Below, one piece after another: positions 7,388 through 15,889 of a stretch of DNA of 43,466 nt. Both the position numbers and the translations under genes were made by a program. The stretch comes from a virus: positions 1-43,466 of the IMG/VR virus record IMGVR_UViG_3300021091_000146. One strand, given 5' to 3'. Under the pieces are notes generated by a model. The model saw only the letters and a program-made list of their open reading frames with translations, did no database searches and was not told the DNA's origin. Position 1 is the first letter of the stretch, and each line of letters starts with the position of its first letter.

Positions 7388-10132
7388 ATGCAAATATACA
7401 ACGCATTACAACTTAAAAAAGGTGCTAAGACTGAACAAAACCGGTTAGGTAGTATAACTCAACCATTACAGTTTTTACCAAAAAAAGATAAAACAGAAGA
7501 GTGGGCAGCATGGAATCTTGATTGGTTAGAGTGGCAAGGATTGAAACAGATCCGTAGAAATGCCAGAAGATTTATGAAAAATTACAAACTAGCTAAAGGT
7601 GTAATAGATAGAACAGACTATATAATTGAGGAAGATAACGAATACAGAGATGTAATTGAGTTACTTACAAAAGAAGATGTATCTGCACTAGAACTAAAGT
7701 TTTATCCTATTATTCCCAATGTAATTAATGTTCTTACAGCAGAGTTTGCAAAAAGATCTACTAGATTAACTTATAGAGCTATTGATGATTTCTCATATAA
7801 TGAGATGCTTGAACAAAAAAGAGCACAAGTTGAACAAACATTAATGGCAGATGCTGCAACTAAAATGTTAGCAGCAATGTTAGAACAGGGTTTGGATCCT
7901 AACTCTGAAGAAGCAACACAACAATTACAACCAGAAAATTTAAAGTCATTACCTGAAATTGAACAGTTCTTTAAGAAAGATTACCGTTCTATGGTAGAAC
8001 AATGGGCTGAACATCAACATAAAGTGGATGTTGAAAGATTTAGAATGGATGAATTAGAAGAAAGAGCTTTCCGTGACATGCTTATTACAGACAGAGAGTT
8101 CTGGCATTTTAAGATGATGGAAGATGACTATGAAGTAGAGTTGTGGAATCCTGTACTTACTTTCTATCACAAATCTCCGGATATAAGATACACATCTCAG
8201 GGTAACTGGATAGGTAAAACTGATATGTATACAGTATCTGATGTTATAGATAAGTTTGGTCATATCTTAACTGAAGAACAACATAAAGCACTTGAATCAG
8301 TTTATCCTATCAGATCTGCAGGATATAATATAGGTGGTCTTCAGAATGATGGTTCTTTTTATGATGGTACTAAATCTCATGAATGGAATACTAATATGCC
8401 ATCACTTGGATATAGACAGTATACATCATTTATGGCAGGAAATGTACTTGATGGATCAGATGTTATAAGTCAGATTATTGCAGAAGGTGAAGATTACTAT
8501 GATCAAGGTACAGCATATTTACTTAGAGTAACAACTTGTTATTGGAAATCTCAACGTAAAGTTGGACATCTTACTAAAATTACTGAAGAAGGTGAAGTAA
8601 CAAATGATATTGTTACTGAAGATTATCAAATTACTGATAAACCTATTTATGACACTAGATTATTTAAAAATAAAAACAAAGACAATTTGCTTTATGGAGA
8701 ACATGTAGATTGGATCTGGATTAATGAAGTTTGGGGAGGTGTAAAAATTGGACCAAACATTCCATCATTTTGGGGTATGAATAATCCAGGTGGATTTTCT
8801 CCTATCTATATTGGTATCCAAAGAAATCATATTGGACCACTTAAGTTTCAATTTAAAGGTGATGCTAGTTTGTATGGTTGCAAACTACCAGTAGAAGGTT
8901 CTGTATTCTCAGATAGAAATACAAAATCAACTGCACTTATTGACTTAATGAAACCATACCAGATTGGATATAACATTGTCAATAATCAAATAGCTGATAT
9001 ACTAGTAGATGAGTTAGGTACTATTATTATGCTTGATCAAAACTCATTACCAAGACATTCATTAGGAGAAGACTGGGGGAAAGGAAACTTGGCTAAAGCT
9101 TATGTGGCAATGAAGAATTTCCAGATGCTTCCTTTAGATACATCTATTACAAACACTGAAAATGCATTAAACTTCTCTCACTTTCAAAAACTAGATTTAT
9201 CTCAGACAGAAAGATTAATGTCAAGAATACAGTTGGCTAACTACTTTAAACAACAAGCTTATGAAGTCATTGGTGTGAATCCTCAAAGGATGGGTCAACA
9301 GTTATCTCAGACAACTGCTACTGGTGTAGAGCAAGCAATGCAGGCATCATATGCACAAACAGAAATATACTTTATACAACACTGTGATTATTTAATGCCA
9401 AGAGTTCATGAGATGAGAACTGATTTAGCTCAGTTCTATCATTCTACAAAACCATCTGCACGATTAACTTATTTAACATCTGCTGATGAGAAAGTAAACT
9501 TTGAAATTAATGGTACTGATCTTTTACTTAGAGATTTAAATATTGCTATAAGTACTAATGCAAACCATAGAGCTATTTTAGAACAGTTAAAACAAATGGC
9601 TGTTCAAAATAATACTACCGGAGCATCTATCTATGATCTTGGTAAGATTATTCAGTCTGACTCTATTGCATCTCTTAATGTTGTTCTTAAAAATTCTGAA
9701 CAAAAACAACAGCAAATAAAACAACAAGAAATGCAACAACAACAACAAATGCAACAAGAACAACTTCAAAAACAACAAGAAATTGAACAAATGAAGATTG
9801 ATTCTACAGCAGCTGAAAAAGAAAAAGATAGACAAAGAGACATTCTTGTTGCAGAAATCAGAGCTGCTGGTTATGGTTCTATGGTTGATATTAATCAAAA
9901 TCAAGAGTCAGACTTTAGAGAAGCAATGAAAGACATCCGGGATACTGAACAATATCAAGATCAAGCTGGACTTCAAAGAGAAAAAGAATCTAATAGAATG
10001 GTAATTGAAAATCAAAAAACTCAATTAGAACGTGAAAGATTGCAGACTGATAAAGAGATTGCAGAGAAACAATTACAAATTGCACAGGAAAACAAAAATA
10101 AATATGATCTAAAATCAAAGAAAGAAAAATAA
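7388..10132 (+). CDS. Portal protein with long Gln-rich C-terminal coiled coil
   Basis: The 914-residue protein forms the dodecameric DNA channel at the capsid vertex. Its place between TerL and a scaffold/capsid pair, and the segment IGVNPQRMGQQLSQTTATGV followed by a long helix (about residues 630-680), are typical of podovirus portal proteins. An N-terminal helical wing region is rich in Asp/Glu. The last 140 residues are a Gln/Glu/Lys coiled coil coded by CAA repeats around 9708-9780, which probably forms the portal barrel extending into the capsid. The length fits crAss-like portals, which are longer than those of P22 or T7. A single YNIGG occurs at about residue 311 and is judged incidental. 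Confidence 0.9.
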   Translation: MQIYNALQLKKGAKTEQNRLGSITQPLQFLPKKDKTEEWAAWNLDWLEWQGLKQIRRNARRFMKNYKLAKGVIDRTDYIIEEDNEYRDVIELLTKEDVSALELKFYPIIPNVINVLTAEFAKRSTRLTYRAIDDFSYNEMLEQKRAQVEQTLMADAATKMLAAMLEQGLDPNSEEATQQLQPENLKSLPEIEQFFKKDYRSMVEQWAEHQHKVDVERFRMDELEERAFRDMLITDREFWHFKMMEDDYEVELWNPVLTFYHKSPDIRYTSQGNWIGKTDMYTVSDVIDKFGHILTEEQHKALESVYPIRSAGYNIGGLQNDGSFYDGTKSHEWNTNMPSLGYRQYTSFMAGNVLDGSDVISQIIAEGEDYYDQGTAYLLRVTTCYWKSQRKVGHLTKITEEGEVTNDIVTEDYQITDKPIYDTRLFKNKNKDNLLYGEHVDWIWINEVWGGVKIGPNIPSFWGMNNPGGFSPIYIGIQRNHIGPLKFQFKGDASLYGCKLPVEGSVFSDRNTKSTALIDLMKPYQIGYNIVNNQIADILVDELGTIIMLDQNSLPRHSLGEDWGKGNLAKAYVAMKNFQMLPLDTSITNTENALNFSHFQKLDLSQTERLMSRIQLANYFKQQAYEVIGVNPQRMGQQLSQTTATGVEQAMQASYAQTEIYFIQHCDYLMPRVHEMRTDLAQFYHSTKPSARLTYLTSADEKVNFEINGTDLLLRDLNIAISTNANHRAILEQLKQMAVQNNTTGASIYDLGKIIQSDSIASLNVVLKNSEQKQQQIKQQEMQQQQQMQQEQLQKQQEIEQMKIDSTAAEKEKDRQRDILVAEIRAAGYGSMVDINQNQESDFREAMKDIRDTEQYQDQAGLQREKESNRMVIENQKTQLERERLQTDKEIAEKQLQIAQENKNKYDLKSKKEK

Positions 10133-10190
10133 GTTAGCTATATATTACAATTTATTTTTTCTAGGGTTTTAAATTTTTAAAATTTATTTT

Positions 10191-10197
10191 GTATATT
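10191..10197 (+). promoter_or_regulatory. Promoter-like element GTATATT before the scaffold gene
   Basis: GTATATT follows a T-rich tract (AATTTATTTT) and stands 24 bases before the ATG of the scaffold-like gene, in an 89-base gap. An AT-rich palindrome, AAATTTT and AAAATTT at about 10171-10185, lies just upstream and could be a weak portal-gene terminator. Confidence 0.5.
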
Positions 10198-10221
10198 AAA
10201 CTATAAACAAAAACCAACAGA

Positions 10222-11496
10222 ATGGAAACAACCAACAAAAAGCCTGAAGATCAGGTACAAGATTCTACAACGGTAGAACAAGTAGATGTAAATATTGATG
10301 AGATCTTTGGAATGCCGGGAGCAGAAAATGTAATGCTTCCATCAGATGCTGGAGATACTAAACCTAAAACTGTTTTCTCTAGTGAGAAAAAAGTAGACAC
10401 ATCGTTCTTTGACAAATCAGATGAACCTGAAAAAACTGCAACAAAAGATTCTAATGAAACTAAAGAAGTAGAAATTGAACAGACAATTAATGAACTTAAT
10501 GAACTTATTACTCAGGAAGAAGATGCTGGTAATAAGGGAAGACCTAAAGTTGATAAGTCTGGTCTCTATGATTTAGCAACTAAAATGATTGAGGAAGGTA
10601 GTCTTATTCCTTTTGATGATGATAAACCATTAGAGGAATATACTACTAAAGATTTTAGAGAGTTATTTGAAGCAAACTTTCAGGAAAGAGAAAATGAAAT
10701 TAGACAAAATACTCCAAGAGAATTCTTTAATGCACTTCCTGAAGAACTTCAAGTTGCTGCTAAGTATGTAGCTGATGGTGGACAAGATCTTAAAGGTTTA
10801 TTTAAAACTCTTGCTCATGTAGAGGAGATGAGACAACTGGATCCAACTGATGAATATGATCAAGCAGAAATTGCAAGACAATATTTATATGCAACTGGAT
10901 TTGGTACTCCTGAAGAAATTGAAGCAGAAGTTCAAGACTGGAAAGATCTTAATAGACTTGAACAAAAAGCAAATCAATTTAAGCCTAAGTTAGATGCAAT
11001 GCAAGAAGAAATCATTAATAGAGAACTTGCAGAACAAGAAGAAAAGAAAGAACTACAAGCACGACAAGCAAGAGCATACCAAGAAAATGTTTATAAAACA
11101 TTAGCTAATGGTACAATTGGTGGAATTAGATTGGATAAAAAAGTTCAAGGTTTATTATTCTCCGGACTAGTGCAACCAAACTATCCTTCTATTTCAGGAA
11201 AACCAACCAACCTACTTGGTCACTTACTAGAGAAGTATCAGTTTGTAGAACCAAGACATGATCTTATTGCTGAGGCACTTTGGTTACTTGCAGATCCAAA
11301 TGGATATAAAAATAGAGTAAGAGAACAAGGAAGTAGGCAAGCAGTAGAAAAAACCGTTAGACAGTTAAAGACTGAAGAGTCAAGAAAAATAACTTCTTCT
11401 ATCAATAACCAGTATGATGATGAACCTAGAAGACCATCAGATTCTAGGTCTGAACCAAGAAAACTTTCTAAATCTAATATGTTTAGAAGATTTTAA
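10222..11496 (+). CDS. Putative scaffolding protein
   Basis: This 424-residue protein is acidic and disordered over its first 100 residues, helical in the middle (about 150-310, with the coiled-coil segment KANQFKPKLDAMQEEIINRE), and ends in a basic, Ser/Arg-rich tail (RRPSDSRSEPRKLSKSNMFRRF region). Acidic and helical with a basic C-terminal hook, between portal and major capsid genes, is the classic profile of a capsid assembly scaffold. It starts with METTNKKPED after the leader CCAACAGAATG, almost the same leader and first codons as the gene at 13226. No protease domain is visible in it. Confidence 0.75.
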   Translation: METTNKKPEDQVQDSTTVEQVDVNIDEIFGMPGAENVMLPSDAGDTKPKTVFSSEKKVDTSFFDKSDEPEKTATKDSNETKEVEIEQTINELNELITQEEDAGNKGRPKVDKSGLYDLATKMIEEGSLIPFDDDKPLEEYTTKDFRELFEANFQERENEIRQNTPREFFNALPEELQVAAKYVADGGQDLKGLFKTLAHVEEMRQLDPTDEYDQAEIARQYLYATGFGTPEEIEAEVQDWKDLNRLEQKANQFKPKLDAMQEEIINRELAEQEEKKELQARQARAYQENVYKTLANGTIGGIRLDKKVQGLLFSGLVQPNYPSISGKPTNLLGHLLEKYQFVEPRHDLIAEALWLLADPNGYKNRVREQGSRQAVEKTVRQLKTEESRKITSSINNQYDDEPRRPSDSRSEPRKLSKSNMFRRF

Positions 11497-11526
11497 TAAA
11501 TAGTAACAATTAAAAATAAATAAAAA

Positions 11527-13143
11527 ATGGCAACTCCAGTTTTAAACAATGGTATATTCCTACGAGATACCGCCTACCAAGCAAGTTCCCATGTGGATTC
11601 TTACCACCTGGTTAACATGCTGAAAGATGCTGAACCCATGGATTTGGGTCCAGTTGACCTTTGGGCTATGGCTCAAAAAGTTGAAATGCCACTTTATCAA
11701 ATGTCTTCATTTGGTGGCAAGAATGTAATCATGGTTGACAATGCTCGTGGAGAGTACAGATGGCAGACTCCTGTATCTGTAGATCTTCCTTACATTGTTG
11801 AAGACATTGAACCAAACATTTCTTATAAAGGTACAGATGGTTCTACTTTTCGTATCAAATTAAGCAGACGTGAATTTGGACATGGTGATATCATCACTTA
11901 TGACAAATATAACGGAGTCGAGATGTACATTACTGATGAAGATATCCTACCTATAGGAGATGGTTTCATCTATACTGTACAGTTGGTAAACAACGATAAC
12001 TTTAAATACTTAGACAATAAGTATTTAACAAATGGTACTAAAATCTTCCGTAAAGGTTCTGCTCGTGGTGAGTATGGAGAAAGATTCTCTGATATTACTA
12101 CAAGAACTGGTTTTCGTGAATTCTACAACTTTGTAGGAGGTGCAGAAGCTCACGTACATTATTCTATCTCATCTCGTGCAGACTTGATGATCAAAGGTGG
12201 AATGAATGCAGATGGTACAGTTCCTGTAACTGAGATCTGGAGAAGTTTTAATACTAACAATGATCCTTCTATCTCTTCATTAGAAGATATGATCAAAGTT
12301 ATGGGTAAAGATAAAGTTAAACGTGCATTTGACAACGGTGACTTATCTAGAACATTCTTAACTCAAATGGAAGCTGCTCACTTGACAAAAGTTGCAACTG
12401 ACATTGAGACTTACTTAATGTGGGGACAAGGAGGTAGAGTTCGTCAAGATGGTCCAGATGATATTAGATTATCTGTCGGTCTTTGGAGACAGTTGGATAA
12501 CTCTTTCAAAAGAGTATACAACAAAAATAACTTTACTCTTGATTTGTTCCGTGGAGAAATCTACAACTTCTTCAATGGTAAAGTTGAATTCCAAGGTCCA
12601 GATCCAAAGAGATCTTTAATCGTTCAAACAGGTATGGGTGGAATGAGAATGGTAAATGAGGCTATTAAGAAAGAAGCTGTTGCTTCAGGTCTTTTAATTC
12701 AAGCTGCTGATATCGGTGCTATTACTGGTAAAGGTATGGACTTGAACTTTGGATTTGCTTATACTTCATATGTAATTCCATTCTTGGCAAATGTTAAGTT
12801 TGTATTGAACCCTGCATTTGACAACATTCATACAAATGACATTGAGAACCCAATCATTGATGGTTTCCCATTATCTTCTTATTCATTCATTATCTTTGAT
12901 ATCACTGATAACACTAATGACAATATCTACTTATTAAAATTGTCTTGGGATAATCAATTGAAGTGGTGGTATCAAAATGGTACTATGGACTACATGGGAC
13001 GTACTCAAGGGTTCCAGTCTTCTGGTCAGTTCAATGGATACCGTGTAATGATGTCTCAAACAATGCCTGCAATTTGGGTAAAAGACCCTACTAAAGTATT
13101 AAAGATTGTTATGAGAAACCCAGTAACAGGTGGCTCGTTCTAA
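11527..13143 (+). CDS. Major capsid protein (HK97-type fold expected)
   Basis: The 538-residue protein starts MATPVLNNGIFLRDTAYQAS and is rich in Gly, Asn and beta-strand segments. It follows portal and scaffold genes and is followed at once by a strong terminator, as expected for the most abundant virion protein. Codon use differs from its neighbours: C-ending codons such as TAC, ACC, GCC and TTC are clearly more frequent, a sign of selection for high expression. An HK97-like fold is expected from known crAss-like capsid proteins, but no single diagnostic motif can be read by eye. An LMIKGG match at about residue 223 lies within the fold and is probably not a cleavage site. Confidence 0.88.
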   Translation: MATPVLNNGIFLRDTAYQASSHVDSYHLVNMLKDAEPMDLGPVDLWAMAQKVEMPLYQMSSFGGKNVIMVDNARGEYRWQTPVSVDLPYIVEDIEPNISYKGTDGSTFRIKLSRREFGHGDIITYDKYNGVEMYITDEDILPIGDGFIYTVQLVNNDNFKYLDNKYLTNGTKIFRKGSARGEYGERFSDITTRTGFREFYNFVGGAEAHVHYSISSRADLMIKGGMNADGTVPVTEIWRSFNTNNDPSISSLEDMIKVMGKDKVKRAFDNGDLSRTFLTQMEAAHLTKVATDIETYLMWGQGGRVRQDGPDDIRLSVGLWRQLDNSFKRVYNKNNFTLDLFRGEIYNFFNGKVEFQGPDPKRSLIVQTGMGGMRMVNEAIKKEAVASGLLIQAADIGAITGKGMDLNFGFAYTSYVIPFLANVKFVLNPAFDNIHTNDIENPIIDGFPLSSYSFIIFDITDNTNDNIYLLKLSWDNQLKWWYQNGTMDYMGRTQGFQSSGQFNGYRVMMSQTMPAIWVKDPTKVLKIVMRNPVTGGSF

Positions 13144-13160
13144 TCCATCATATGAAAACA

Positions 13161-13186
13161 GGGGGTGGAAAACTGCCCCCTTTTTT
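13161..13186 (+). terminator. Strong terminator after the major capsid gene
   Basis: GGGGGT (13161-13166) pairs with GCCCCC (13175-13180) around an 8-base loop and is followed by six T. In so AT-rich a genome such a G/C stem is striking. It begins 17 bases after the capsid stop codon. Confidence 0.9.
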
Positions 13187-13199
13187 CTTAAATTTAATA

Positions 13200-13228
13200 A
13201 CCAACAAAAATAAAAACCAACAAAAATG
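13200..13228 (+). promoter_or_regulatory. Duplicated A-rich translation leader ACCAACAAAAAT
   Basis: ACCAACAAAAAT appears twice in tandem just upstream of the start at 13226; the second copy supplies the AT of the ATG. Very similar leaders precede the starts at 10222 (CCAACAGAATG) and 19404 (CCAACAAAAATG). There is no purine-rich Shine-Dalgarno site, in line with initiation in Bacteroidota. Confidence 0.5.
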
Positions 13229-14248
13229 GAAACAACAGATTTTACAATGGTAGAAGTAGGGGTAGGCAGCATTAAAAAAACAAATATTGCTGTTAGACCT
13301 TATTTTGACAAACAAGCCACTAACATGGGGTTAGAGGAATATGGAATGAGTCTCTTTGATGGAGTAACTCATAATGAACAACTTGCATGTTTAGAACTTA
13401 ATGGTGTAATAAGATATATTACAGGACTTAATGAATTTGCTCCTGAAATAAAACTATTAGATTCAGAAGTTAGAGAAGCAAGAATTAAAGAAATAAGAAA
13501 TTCAGTAGCTGAATTAGAGAAAGAATTAGCTGCTAATATTATTGATCCTAATGATAAAGATTTCTGGAATAAAGTAAAGTTACTTAAACCTGATAATAAA
13601 GAGTTTTGGAATAAAATAGATATTGGTTGTGGAAATGAACCACTTTATCTTGATCCAACTAAACCATTTGATAGAATTAAACTTCATGCTATTGAAGCAG
13701 GAGGATTTGCAATGATTGCAAAAAGTTTTGATGATGCCAGATCAAAAGCAGTTCCACCTAAATTCTACCTAGATAAGGAAGAAGAAACTGTAATGGTAAG
13801 AACAGAGTATAAAAAACTCCGTAATAAAGCTTACTCAGAATTACAGAAACTATATGACAAAAACAGTACTAAATTATTTTATGTTGCAAAAGTTGTGGAT
13901 GCTAATAGTTCTCAATACAGAAAATCAACTCCATTAGATGTTATCTATGAAAACATGGATAGATACATTGCAGGTGAAGGAGCTGAATCTAATAAAGAAA
14001 GAGCAGCAAAAACTTTCATTGATGCAATTAATTTAGACATGGAAACATTAAAAATTAAATCAATTGTTCGTGATTCCAGTTTTTTTAAGTATATTATTAA
14101 TAAGCCTGATGGATATATTTACCATGCTAAGACAAATAGCTTACTTGGTAGAAATGTATCTGATGTAATTGAACACTTAAAAAATCCTTTAAATGAGGAT
14201 ATTTTAAAAGATTTAATTCAGGCTTGTGAAAAGTATTGGAACACTTAA
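13226..14248 (+). CDS. Unknown structural-module protein
   Basis: The 340-residue protein starts METTDFTMVEVGVGS and is mixed alpha/beta, with a helical segment at about residues 75-105 and a small internal repeat around DKDFWNKVKLLKPDNKEFWNK. It sits between the capsid terminator and the cluster of tiny basic proteins, where crAss-like phages carry conserved head proteins of unknown role. The start is fixed by the ACCAACAAAAATG leader. It could be a capsid accessory or portal-proximal protein; no enzymatic motif is seen. Confidence 0.75.
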   Translation: METTDFTMVEVGVGSIKKTNIAVRPYFDKQATNMGLEEYGMSLFDGVTHNEQLACLELNGVIRYITGLNEFAPEIKLLDSEVREARIKEIRNSVAELEKELAANIIDPNDKDFWNKVKLLKPDNKEFWNKIDIGCGNEPLYLDPTKPFDRIKLHAIEAGGFAMIAKSFDDARSKAVPPKFYLDKEEETVMVRTEYKKLRNKAYSELQKLYDKNSTKLFYVAKVVDANSSQYRKSTPLDVIYENMDRYIAGEGAESNKERAAKTFIDAINLDMETLKIKSIVRDSSFFKYIINKPDGYIYHAKTNSLLGRNVSDVIEHLKNPLNEDILKDLIQACEKYWNT

Positions 14249-14260
14249 AACTAAAATAAA

Positions 14261-14422
14261 ATGAAAACAAAAATGAAAATGGTAAAAAAAGATGGTAAAA
14301 TGGAAATGGGTGGTGCTAAGAAACCTAAAATGATGAAAGGTGGTGCAGCAAAACCTAAAGCCATGTATGGTACTGCTATGAGACCAGGTATGATGCAAAA
14401 AGGTGGAGCTAAAAAGAAATAA
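14261..14422 (+). CDS. 53-aa Lys/Met-rich peptide with three MxxGG motifs
   Basis: A 53-residue frame starts 13 bases after the previous stop and ends with TAA two bases before the next ATG. Almost the whole sequence is Lys, Met, Gly and Ala, built around three evenly spaced sites: MEMGG (14-18), MMKGG (24-28) and MQKGG (45-49), each followed by a small residue and a Lys-rich stretch. The regular pattern argues for a real protein that may be cut into small basic peptides, comparable to adenovirus core peptide precursors. Cleavage is inference. Confidence 0.75.
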   Translation: MKTKMKMVKKDGKMEMGGAKKPKMMKGGAAKPKAMYGTAMRPGMMQKGGAKKK

Positions 14423-14424
14423 TC

Positions 14425-14622
14425 ATGGCTACTAAAAAAACAACTAAAAGTAAAGTAAACCAGGCTGGTGTTTATACCAAGCCTGGTCTACGTAAGACTA
14501 TATTTGAAAGAATTAAAGCTGGTACAAAAGGTGGAGATCCTGGAGAATGGTCTGCAAGAAAAGCACAACTAATGGCTAAAGAATATAAAGCCAAAGGTGG
14601 TGGTTATAAAACTAAAAAGTAA
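14425..14622 (+). CDS. Small basic protein, first half of a giant-virus-type family (YTKPGLR...PGEWSARKAQ)
   Basis: The 65-residue protein contains YTKPGLRKTIFERIKAGTKG followed by GDPGEWSARKAQLMAKEYK and a GGGY end. I recall this signature from small basic proteins of large eukaryotic DNA viruses and environmental phages (I believe DUF5872), where it is often joined to the signature found in the next gene. It is positively charged and compact, probably nucleic-acid binding. Its TAA overlaps the next ATG (TAATG). Function is not established. Confidence 0.78.
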   Translation: MATKKTTKSKVNQAGVYTKPGLRKTIFERIKAGTKGGDPGEWSARKAQLMAKEYKAKGGGYKTKK

Positions 14623-14888
14623 TGGCTAAAGATCCTCAGCAAAGTTTAAGAGATTGGTCAGCACAAAAGTGGATGACCTCTGGAACTTATGCTAATAAGA
14701 AGAAAGGTTCTTCTAAAGAGGTAAAGTCAAAAGGTAAAAAAAGATACTTACCTGAAGCTGCTTGGGGTTCTTTATCTGCAGGAGAAAAAGCTGCTACAAA
14801 TAAAGCTAAAGCTAAAGGTAATAGAAAAGGAAAACAATTTGTTAAACAGCCTAAAAATATTGCAAAAAAGGCATCAAGATTTAGATAA
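14622..14888 (+). CDS. Small basic protein, second half of the same family (SLRDWSAQKW...RYLPEAAW)
   Basis: The 88-residue protein has SLRDWSAQKWMTSGTY, then a Lys-rich linker, RYLPEAAWGSLSAGEKAATN, and a basic end with GKQFVKQPKNIAKKASRFR. This is a recognisable small family of phages and giant viruses. It is coupled to the upstream gene by TAATG, so the two halves of what I recall as one longer protein are here two genes. It is likely a packaged or DNA-associated basic protein; there is no catalytic motif. Confidence 0.78.
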   Translation: MAKDPQQSLRDWSAQKWMTSGTYANKKKGSSKEVKSKGKKRYLPEAAWGSLSAGEKAATNKAKAKGNRKGKQFVKQPKNIAKKASRFR

Positions 14889-14890
14889 TT

Positions 14891-15127
14891 ATGGCAATTA
14901 AGAAAACAACAAAATCAACACCAGCTAAGAAATCTTCTTCAGTTGGTATTTCTATTTTAGGTGGAAGCAAAGCAGACATGAGAAAATGGGAAATTGAATC
15001 TGCTATGTCTACATTACAAAGAGCTTCTGAGATACAGAAGAATGCAAAACTTATGAATGATGTTAAAAAACTAGCAGCAGAAAAAGCTAAAGAGTTTAAT
15101 AGTATTGCATCTGGTAAGAAGTTTTAA
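14891..15127 (+). CDS. Small Lys/Ala-rich protein
   Basis: The 78-residue protein has a basic disordered N-terminus (IKKTTKSTPAKKSSS), a short ISILGGSKADMRKW segment, and a long helix over about residues 32-72. It lies in a run of similarly sized basic genes with one to three bases between stop and start. I recognise no family. A role as a small virion component is inferred from the cluster. Confidence 0.68.
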   Translation: MAIKKTTKSTPAKKSSSVGISILGGSKADMRKWEIESAMSTLQRASEIQKNAKLMNDVKKLAAEKAKEFNSIASGKKF

Positions 15128-15129
15128 TC

Positions 15130-15297
15130 ATGGCAAAGAGTGCTAAACAACAAGCAGCAGTTGCTATCTCAAAGAAAACTAATAAGAAACCTAAGATGAA
15201 ATCTGGTGGTACTGCTAAAAGTTGCTGGCCTGGTTATGAAAAGAAAGGTACTAAAACAATGTATGGTAAAACATATAATAACTGTGTAAAGAAATAA
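15130..15297 (+). CDS. 55-aa basic protein with MKSGG and a Cys-pair C-terminal module
   Basis: The ATG follows the previous stop by two bases and the frame ends with TAA at 15295-15297. The first half is Lys/Ala-rich with one MKSGG site. The second half, SCWPGYEKKGTKTMYGKTYN then NCVKK, is a compact unit with two Cys that I recall as a common end module in marine and gut phage proteins (C-W-x-GY-x(2)-GTK-x(8)-NC). If cut after GG, this module would be released alone. Confidence 0.72.
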   Translation: MAKSAKQQAAVAISKKTNKKPKMKSGGTAKSCWPGYEKKGTKTMYGKTYNNCVKK

Positions 15298-15299
15298 TC

Positions 15300-15359
15300 A
15301 TGGTAAAGAAATATGAGAATTCTAAAGTAGGTATGAGAAGAAGAGTTAAAAAAGTATAA
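15300..15359 (+). CDS. Possible 19-aa basic peptide
   Basis: An ATG two bases after the previous TAA opens a 19-codon frame of mostly Lys, Arg and Val (VGMRRRVKKV end), stopped by TAA. It keeps the TAATC-ATG spacing used by neighbouring genes. It could be a real tiny peptide or the remnant of a longer basic gene; too short to judge. Confidence 0.35.
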   Translation: MVKKYENSKVGMRRRVKKV

Positions 15360-15378
15360 CCTTAAATTTTTATATATC

Positions 15379-15630
15379 ATGGATCGTATAGACAGACTAA
15401 AAAAAAGAGAAGCTAGACTTGTATACAAAGGTTATAAGGCTGTTGATGAAGGTAGAGAAAGAAAAGCTGATAGATTATTAGCTAGAGCAGCTAAAGTTGA
15501 AAACCGTATTATTAAACTATCTGAAAAAAAGAAAGATAAACATAAAAAAGGTGGTTTTCCAATTAAAAATTTAACTACTAAAATAAAAGATAATGGCAAA
15601 GTCACCAGCATGGCAAAGAAAAGAAGGTAA
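15379..15630 (+). CDS. Small Lys/Arg-rich helical protein
   Basis: The 83-residue protein has a charged helix (MDRIDRLKKREARLVYKGYK to about residue 55) and a C-terminal part with KHKKGGFPIKNL and a KKRR end. The overlap with the following gene is 38 bases, longer than usual here, but both frames have good composition. The 19-base gap before it contains the AT-rich stretch TTTTTATATATC, perhaps a minor promoter. No named family is recognised. Confidence 0.68.
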   Translation: MDRIDRLKKREARLVYKGYKAVDEGRERKADRLLARAAKVENRIIKLSEKKKDKHKKGGFPIKNLTTKIKDNGKVTSMAKKRR

Positions 15631-15874
15631 GAACCCAGAAGGTGGTCTTAATGCTAAAGGTGTAGCTTCCTATAGAAAAGAAAATCCAGGAAGTAAACTC
15701 AAGACAGCTGTAACTACAAAACCTTCTAAATTAGACCCAGATAGTAAATCTGCTAAAAGAAGAAAAAGTTTCTGTAGTAGAATGAGTGGCATGAAAAAAA
15801 AATTAACCAGCAGCAAAACGGCTAATGATCCTAACTCAAGAATCAATAAGTCATTAAGAAAATGGAACTGTTAA
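15593..15874 (+). CDS. Small basic protein of the AWQRKEGKNPxGGLNAKG family
   Basis: The 93-residue protein begins AKSPAWQRKEGKNPEGGLNA and continues KGVASYRKENPGSKLK, a distinctive signature that I recall from many phage and environmental viral proteins (I believe DUF6321). The second half has RRKSFCSRMSGMKKKL and ends NKSLRKWNC. It is strongly basic with two Cys. The match to a widespread small family supports the start at 15593 despite the overlap with the previous gene. Function is unknown; DNA association is plausible. Confidence 0.8.
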   Translation: MAKSPAWQRKEGKNPEGGLNAKGVASYRKENPGSKLKTAVTTKPSKLDPDSKSAKRRKSFCSRMSGMKKKLTSSKTANDPNSRINKSLRKWNC

Positions 15875-15889
15875 AATATATATATAATC

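Noticed and set aside
9587-9904. 105-codon minus-strand frame with poly-Leu/Phe
   Set aside because: Complement of the CAA-rich Gln coiled coil of the portal; not a membrane protein.
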